From Phocoena phocoena (Eukaryota; Chordata; Mammalia; Artiodactyla; Phocoenidae), in assembly GCF_963924675.1 (NCBI RefSeq), contig NC_089225.1:107646313-107710312 (forward strand): a stretch of DNA of 64,000 nucleotides. Reading direction: 5' to 3'. Of the stretch, positions 57,559 to 64,000 are shown piece by piece. The position numbers were made by a program, and so were the translations under genes. The notes beneath the pieces are model-generated. The model saw nothing but the letters and a program-made list of their open reading frames with translations, ran no database searches and was not told where the DNA came from. Position 1 is the first letter of the stretch, and each line of letters starts with the position of its first letter.

Positions 57559-60500
57559 GTAGGATGGAATCTTCTCTCCCCCTCTAGGTGGCAGGCAGCG
57601 GGCACCCCGGTGTGGCCACCCTGGCTGCCGGGTACTCCCTGAACTTGCCGTAGGCCCCTGAGCCTACACAGCATGTGACCTAGAGATTGTGCTCCTGACC
57701 GACTTCAGTGAGCGTGAGAATAAGAAACGTCCTCTTGCTAGGACCCTTCTCGGGCCTCAGGAGGGACAGCAGTGAGGGCAGAAGAACTAATTTCAGGCCC
57801 GGCCCTGCAGGAGGCTCCAGTGAGGACATAACGTGTTAAAGAAGGCCCCTAAGCTCTGCTTCGGAGAAGCACAGAGTTTTTTTTACCTGAATTGAACGAC
57901 ACACTGGGGTGATTCAAGGGGTGCTGTCCAAAGACGTGCTCAGCAGAGGCGGCAGGAACACCTCCCCTGAGGAAGCCCCTCACGGCCTGAGCTGGAGAAG
58001 CTTGCTCTGCCCCGCGTAGGTCTTCATCTGTCCAGCAAATTGCAGAAGGCAGCTGTTAGAGGCTCCCGAAACATTCTTTGGGGATGGAGCCAGGAAGGAA
58101 AAAGTGGGATTTGATGCTACTGGTCTTTGAAAACTATCATAGCGGGAGGGGGAAATGTGTGAGGTGTGAGAAGAGCAAACCCTAGCCACGCCCTTCCTAA
58201 TGCCCCTCCAGATGAGCCACTTAGAGTCTGGAGCTGCTTCCTGCCCCTCACCGGGGTGGGGTCTGGTGACTGCTGTGGCTTTAGTCATTCCCGATATGGC
58301 TTTGGCACTAACGTGGCCTTTGATGGCTTGCCCATGACGGTATGCAATCCTGCGGCTTCAGTCTCCCGCACAGTGTTGGTGGCCCAGTGGCCTGGTCTTG
58401 GCAAACACTGCACAGATGTTCACATATTCCATTAATGCAAAAAACTTCATGGGCTCAGCGTGTTGTCTCTTCTCCATAAAAGACAGTGAGGCTCAGTAGA
58501 TACAAAGCTGAGGGACAGAAAACATCACTGCCCAGAAATGCTTTTATCTTCTTTTAATGAGTCTTCCTTGAAACTGTGGGCAGTTGTGCTCAGTGTTTTC
58601 AACTAAAGAAAATTGAAAGGAAGATAAAGCATAAAGAGAGAAAAGTTCCCATGGAAATTTCAGAGGAATTATATATTTTTTAAATCTAAACTTTAAGCAG
58701 CCTACTTAAAAAAGCAAATACTACGTTGGTTTCTTATATCCCGAGCAATCTTTGCTGCATGGAGAGGCTTGGGCATATCACTCTCACATCCACTTCTCTG
58801 AGTCCCAGTTGAAAAGTGGCCCCCCCACCCCTGGCAGAAAGCCAGGTGACACTGGACCTCACTTCCTGTATTTCCTTCCTCTCCAGCTTCATAGCCCTGC
58901 TCTGTTTGTAGCCTAATGCTTGGAAACAGTTGCTACATTTATTTTGGCACGTCTATAGTCGTTAATGGTGGAAGGGTAGGCCTAATCCCTGTTACCCCAT
59001 CTCAGCCAGCTCACACGATATCCCCCTTGCAGGGGCACCAGGGAACAGGCACGTGTCTTGCCCCACTCACCCCGCACACTACGTGTCGTGTCTAGGGTAC
59101 CAGGTTACCAGCAGAGGCTTCATGTAGGGAAAAGGTGGAGCAGGAAGGATTGACTGGGGACAAGTTGTACATGTTTATAGATTTCCAACCGAAGAATATG
59201 CTTTGTCAGACAGTCGAAAACCAATTGTTTTCAACGTGCTGTTCAGGGAGAGCATTCATAATGAGGGAAACCATTTAGCAGTGCAAGATGAAGGAAAAGG
59301 AGAGGAAGCAGAGGCAGAGAAATGAGTCAGAGAAACATTATAATTGTTTAGAGATGTAGGTAGAAGAAACTGAACTGGAGGTGGTGGCGTTATTATTAAT
59401 GGGGGTGGGGAGGACAGCTGTGAAGAAGGGGTAATGACAGAAAAGAATCAGTGGAAATGGATTTGGAGTTGAGGGAGGGGAATCCAAGACGGGGCAAAAG
59501 TTTCAACCTGGATGGCGAGGAGATGGAATCGACAAGTTAGAAATGGGGAAATCAGGAGGACCAGCTGGTTTCGGAGAGAGCATGTCTGCATGGAGCTGTC
59601 TGTCTGATGATGTGTGTTTATATAAGCTGCTGCAGGTGCTCTGCAGAGGAGGCTAAATGCGTGCAGTCCATCGAATCCTATACAGAGAGCCATGAAGGAG
59701 AGTAGATAACTCAGCAAAATGCAAACAGTGATTTTATTAGGATGACGGGTTCATAAGGGATTTTTCTCTTTTCCCTAGTTTCCAAATTTTTATAATGTGG
59801 TAATAATAGGTTCATAATGAAAAAATTTTGTAATAAAAAAAAATTATGAGGTGCCAGAAATCACAGGCTGCCCAGTAGCCGCTGCACCAGGTGATCAGAT
59901 ACCTCCCGTCTGCTTAGTTATTCTTGCATTCCAGGGGAGTAATTAACATCTGGTCATTGGACACGGCAGAGCAGTCGGGGAAGAGTCTGCAAAGGCCTGA
60001 GTTGGGCAGTCAAGCGTTTTTATGGTGGCACTTCTACAGTTGGCCTTTGTGACAGCTGTTTCCGCCAAGGCCATTTATCCAGGGAGATGAAAAGTGAAAG
60101 TCAGTTCCAGCTTGGATTGGGGTGAGGCTGGCTGAGTTCAGGCTCTGGTAGTTACCAGTTCATGTCGGTTCTTGCTTAGAGGAAAAAAAGTTTAATGTTT
60201 CAAAAAGCAAATAATGTTTTCTGGGCATATTTACGTCATCTGTAACCATTTTTATTTAAAGAAAATATAAAGGTTAAACTTTCCTTTGGTCCCATTGAAA
60301 TCATCTGAATGACTCTTCTGTGAAGATAAAACGCACAGACAGAAGTAACTTATTTAGTCCTTACTCTCTCTTTCTGTAGAGCTCAGATGAACCCCCAGGA
60401 CTTGTTACCAGTATCTCCTATAGGTGCGAGATTTAGACATTACGGTCTGCAGGTGAATTCTGCAGAAACACAGTGACACCTGCTCCCCAGTAGGTCATGT

Positions 60501-61550
60501 TTAGGTTGGAAGGCTGAGGAGGGGGTGCCCTCTACCCTTGAGGAATCTCAGCTTTGGAAGAGATTCTACCAGTCATCTAGCCCGGTAATTTTTCACCTCT
60601 TACAGCCCATAAACACACTTGAGGGCAACATTCCCATGAGCATTAACCAGCCCGCTAACTTTAACATGGAGTCTTTCACTTTAGCTCAAGAAGGTATTTA
60701 ATAATGTAAGTGAGTAAGACTGGTTATAATGATAACCCAGAACCTAAAGACAGTAACTCACACACTCCAGTGTCTGATTACTGTAACAGACCTTTGCAAC
60801 ACACCGCACAGTTGACCTCACCGCTCAGGTGTGGGAGTGCCACAGTTGTCACATCACCCTCCGGTTTTCAGATTACCTCTACAGCATCTACTCACTGAAT
60901 ATCCAGGTTGCACTTTAACTGTCTACCTTACAGGCAGCCCATTTGGCCTTAAGATTGCGTGACTATCAGGAGATCCTTCCCTGTAATGATCTGAAATACC
61001 ACTGTCTTCCTGTAATTTTCCACTCGTTGGTCCCATGCATGCCCCTTGGGAGCCTATAGAATAAGTCTCGTCTCTCATGTGACAACTCCTCAGATACTAG
61101 ATAATGGCTGTCATGTATATCTGAATTACAGCTTCCCAGTTAAGCGTCCTGTATATTTTTCTATGTCCTGTAGCGTATTAAATTTGAGCCCATTTCCCAT
61201 GTCACGGTGTTACTTCTGCCTTTATGAGCTCTGAGGTAAATGGCTGCCCGTATCCAGACTTCTCCTCCCTGGCTGCCAGGCCACGGTGACTCTCTCCCAG
61301 CCGCTTCCAGCCACCTGTTCTGTTCAATTAAACCTGCATTATTGCTTTGCTCTAGTCTCTGAGAGAGGAAATTATCAGTCAGACAAGTCAGGACCTTTAT
61401 TCAGCTTTTAGTTGATTCAGGCTCCCAACAGATCCTACAGGAAATTGATGTTCCCTGCTTCTCTGGCGTCTTGTTTCTCTAATGTTTTGTTCTGTAATGA
61501 GTGCTCTGCCATTGAACATGGCAGGGTTATCCTAGCCAGACCTTAGAAAT
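57559..61550. other. Downstream DIS3L2 intron, mostly unique sequence
   Basis: Starts at the GTAGGA donor. I looked for the next DIS3L2 exon (the RNB VGVHIADVSYFV block) and did not find it. No other gene or clear repeat recognised. Confidence 0.5.
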
Positions 61551-61554
61551 GAAG

Positions 61555-61680
61555 GATTGGAGAAAGGGGGAGTGGGGACTGACTGCTAACGGGTTTGGCG
61601 TTTCTTTGGGGGGTGATGAAAATGTTCTGAAATTACTAGCTCAGTTATACTCTGTGAGCATACTGAAAACCACTGGGGGA
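61555..61680 (+). mobile_element. Short L1 3'-end fragment (sense)
   Basis: gggactgactgctaacgggt, then ggtgatgaaaatgttctgaa and gcatactgaaaaccactg match old L1 3' UTR. Confidence 0.65.
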
Positions 61681-61684
61681 AATG

Positions 61685-62480
61685 AGTGAACGGATGAATG
61701 AATTAAGAATAAATAAACAAATCCATTCATCCTTGAGGCTTTTTGGAAATTGGAATTTACACCTTAATGACAACTTAGCAGAAGTCTTGATGGATTGCCT
61801 GGGCTGGATACCCAGAGTCGTATCCCTCTTACCCATCTCTCCTCCTGGCCGCCTTCACCTCTGAACCACGAAAATCCCACCCAAGGAGCGCACCCCTGTG
61901 CTCAGCCACCTGCTCGTCTTTCCCACCCCCACAGAGGGCAGCCATCTGACTCAAAGTAAGAGGGATGTGTCCTACTGTCCAGGTATGAGAAAGTGCTCAG
62001 GTCATCATCCAGCCTGAGGGACCTCGGGAATGCACACTACCTGCCCTGCTGTAGGGGGCGCCAGACTTCCTGCTGGTTTGCCTCTTGTCTGGGAGGAGGC
62101 AGTAGGCCTCCCTTCCCTGAGGAGGATGGACTAGGCAGCTCTGTTCCTGGGAGCCCTTCTCACTTAGGAAATAGGAACAAGAGACTAGGAGAAAGCCTGT
62201 ACGAATTTCACAGAATTCCTACACTCTGGACTTCCCCGTATGGTTGTATGTGTCACCTGCTGAGAGTTCTTGTCACGAGTGATCTTCTTTGGAGGCAGTG
62301 AGGAAGTAGGAGCTGGAAAGACTGTGCTCCCCTGGCTTAGGCTGGAGAGCCTGAGCAATAGGATGGATGGTAGTAATTTTAATGAGCAAAGAGCAGAGAC
62401 GAAGGCTCTGGATCTGTTGCTGGGAAGGAAGAGAGCATGGGTGGGCGTCCTGGAGCTTACGAGTACAAGGTTCCAGCAAA
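61685..62480. other. Intron, no recognised element
   Basis: Several overlapping frames on both strands (61993-62777) without family resemblance. Confidence 0.35.
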
Positions 62481-62489
62481 TCGCAGCAG

Positions 62490-62770
62490 CCAGGCCAAAC
62501 CCTCTTCCTGGGCTCTGTTCTCACCTCTGGGAAGATCTTACCCCACCAGGCATTCACCGCAGCCCCTTTATGTTTCCCTTTGGTTTGGCTTCCTCCTCTC
62601 ACAAACTTAAGTCTCCATCCTGTAAGACCTTCCTCAGCCGCCTACAGCCTCAGGAGTGTTCACACCTTCCTTTGTCCATCAGGACACCTTGAAGAGCAGT
62701 CTACTTGCTGCGGCTCCTTTCCTGCTTCCCATTTATTTCTTACTCCCTCTGCTATGTGGCTTCAGAAAGT
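62490..62770 (+). repeat. Possible L2/CR1-type fragment
   Basis: CT-rich stretch around gcattcaccgcagccccttt resembles the style of L2 3' regions but is diverged. Low certainty. Confidence 0.3.
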
Positions 62771-62873
62771 TCAGTGACACAGGTTGTCCCTGACTTCAAT
62801 TCAGCAAACCATATGTGCAGTCTTTGGCTTTTCATCTACTCTTCTTTGGACTTAGGGGGCTCTACTTGCTCTT

Positions 62874-63087
62874 TTTTTTTTTTTTTTTTTTTTTTGCGGT
62901 ACGCGGGCCTCTCACTGTTGTGGCCCCTCCCGTTGCGGAGCACAGGCTCCGGACGCGCAGGCTCAGCGGCCATGGCTCACGGGCCCAGCCGCTCCATAGC
63001 ACGTGGGATCTTCCCGGACCGGGGCACGAATCTGCGTCCCCTGCATCGGCAGGCGGACTCTCAACCACTGCGCCACCAGGGAAGCCC
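62874..63087 (-). mobile_element. CHR-type SINE with perfect target-site duplication
   Basis: Long poly(T) tail followed by the gcggtacgcgggcctctcac end and the head ending accagggaagcc, in reverse. CTCTACTTGCTCTT flanks both sides (62860-62873, 63088-63101). The least diverged SINE copies here are this one and the one at 1239-1451. Confidence 0.95.
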
Positions 63088-63289
63088 CTCTACTTGCTCT
63101 TGGTTGTAGTTTTTGGACTACTTTTCTCTAGTTGCCTTCTTTAACTCTTCTTCTCTGCTCCCTCGCTTCATGGGAGTCTCCAGTCCCCTTGCTTCTGTGC
63201 TCTTCAGCCTTTGAGCTCTGTTCCCTTTGCCTGCATTGCTCTTTCCCTGGAGAGCCGTGTGGCTGAGTGGAGATCAGGTGGGTCGCTCT

Positions 63290-63480
63290 CTCAGTAAGGC
63301 CTTCCCTAGTCACTCTGCCTCTAATTTCTTCGCCTCCCACCCACTCTCCACCATCCTTGCTTTACTTTTTTCCTCATCACTCATCACCCACTGACGTGCT
63401 ATTGACTATCTTGTTTCTTATCTGTCCTCCCACCGTACACCGCCTGGCAGTGTGAGGCTCAGAGCAGGCGCTCAGTGAGT
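63290..63480 (+). repeat. L2 3'-end fragment
   Basis: cagtaaggccttccctagtc, then a polypyrimidine middle, and ggctcagagcaggcgctcag followed by tgagt at the end follow the L2 3' terminus. Confidence 0.75.
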
Positions 63481-63489
63481 CTCTGGTGG

Positions 63490-64000
63490 TATTCACAGGC
63501 TGCCGAGAGGAGAGGGGGTTCCCAGGCAGAGGGAAGAGTGTGTGCAAAGTCCCAGGACGCCAGATATATGGTATTTTGGAGGGAACCACACAGAACTTGA
63601 AATATCTGGACCGTGAGGTTCAAGTGGGGTGGTAGTCGTAGGTAAAGCAGGGAGGAGATCATGAATTCTTTTGTAGACCCTGCTAGAAAGTTTAGACATC
63701 ATGGAGAGTGGGTGTGGGGGGACGGACTGCAGTATTTAAACCTCAGGTTGAAGAATAAACAGGGGTGAGCCACACAGTGGGGAGGAAGAGCGTTTTAAGC
63801 TAAGGGAACAGAGTGTGTGTGGGCCCTGTGGTACAAAGACTTCGGCACCAAAAGGAACCGGAAGTCAACGTGACTGCACCGTGACGGAGTGGGAGGAGCC
63901 TGTGCCGTAGGACCGGAAAGGGGCACGCAGGCTCCCTTTCGGAGTGGGAATCTTATCTTGAGTGTAATGGGAAGCAAAGAGCTTTAAGCAGGAGAGAGTC
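63490..64000 (+). repeat. Two consecutive L2 internal fragments
   Basis: ttcccaggcagagggaagag with tgtgtgcaaagtcccaggac begins one L2 piece (63500-63740). A second starts again near 63760 (gagccacacagtggggagga, gggccctgtggtacaaagac) and runs off the window with ttgagtgtaatgggaagcaa. They are separate copies or an old local duplication. Confidence 0.65.

Noticed and set aside
57180..57587. 135-codon open frame covering the second DIS3L2 exon
   Set aside because: Only 57479-57558 is exon. The frame merely runs open into both flanking introns; consensus splice sites sit at each end of the homologous block.
1..64000. Ruminant origin of the window
   Set aside because: I saw no Bov-B LINE or Bov-tA SINE, which would be expected in 64 kb of ruminant intron, while CHR copies with fresh duplications are frequent.

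Overview
The window looks like intronic DNA of a mammalian nuclear genome, almost certainly from a cetacean. The evidence is several well-preserved CHR-type (tRNA-Glu-derived) SINEs with intact target-site duplications, cetartiodactyl-type L1 3' ends, old mammalian L2, MIR and hAT-Charlie repeats, and no recognisable ruminant Bov-B or Bov-tA. There is no bacterial-style coding. Most open reading frames are chance readings or repeat remnants.

The only host gene I can support is DIS3L2 (3'-5' exoribonuclease of oligouridylated RNA) on the + strand. It is represented by two internal coding exons, 14907-15080 and 57479-57558, which join in phase (phase 2 intron). They encode the linker into the RNB catalytic domain and the catalytic-aspartate motif [12 protein letters not shown]. 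The 42.4-kb intron between them, about 14.9 kb of the upstream intron and about 6.4 kb of the downstream intron make up the rest. No other DIS3L2 exon was recognised.

Layout: 1-14.9 kb is the upstream intron, with CHR SINEs, a nearly full-length but decayed antisense L1 (about 6.2-11.4 kb) and older L1 pieces. 15.1-57.5 kb is the large intron. It contains an antisense L1 mosaic (22.6-27.8 kb) with nested hAT, L1 and SINE insertions; a sense-strand ancient L1 (about 29.7-38.2 kb) holding a younger truncated L1, which itself holds a CHR SINE and a U4 snRNA retropseudogene; an L2 carrying three near-identical 106-bp tandem units (42155-42472); and further SINE, hAT and L1 insertions. 57.6-64 kb is the downstream intron, with L2 fragments and one young CHR SINE.

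No new gene system is evident. The best items for a second look are the nested U4 retropseudogene, the 106-bp triplication, the clean SINE insertion sites (possible phylogenetic markers) and the opposed SINE pairs flanking each DIS3L2 exon. Repeat family names come from recognising consensus-like sequence by eye and were not checked with a database, so repeat boundaries are approximate unless a target-site duplication is given.
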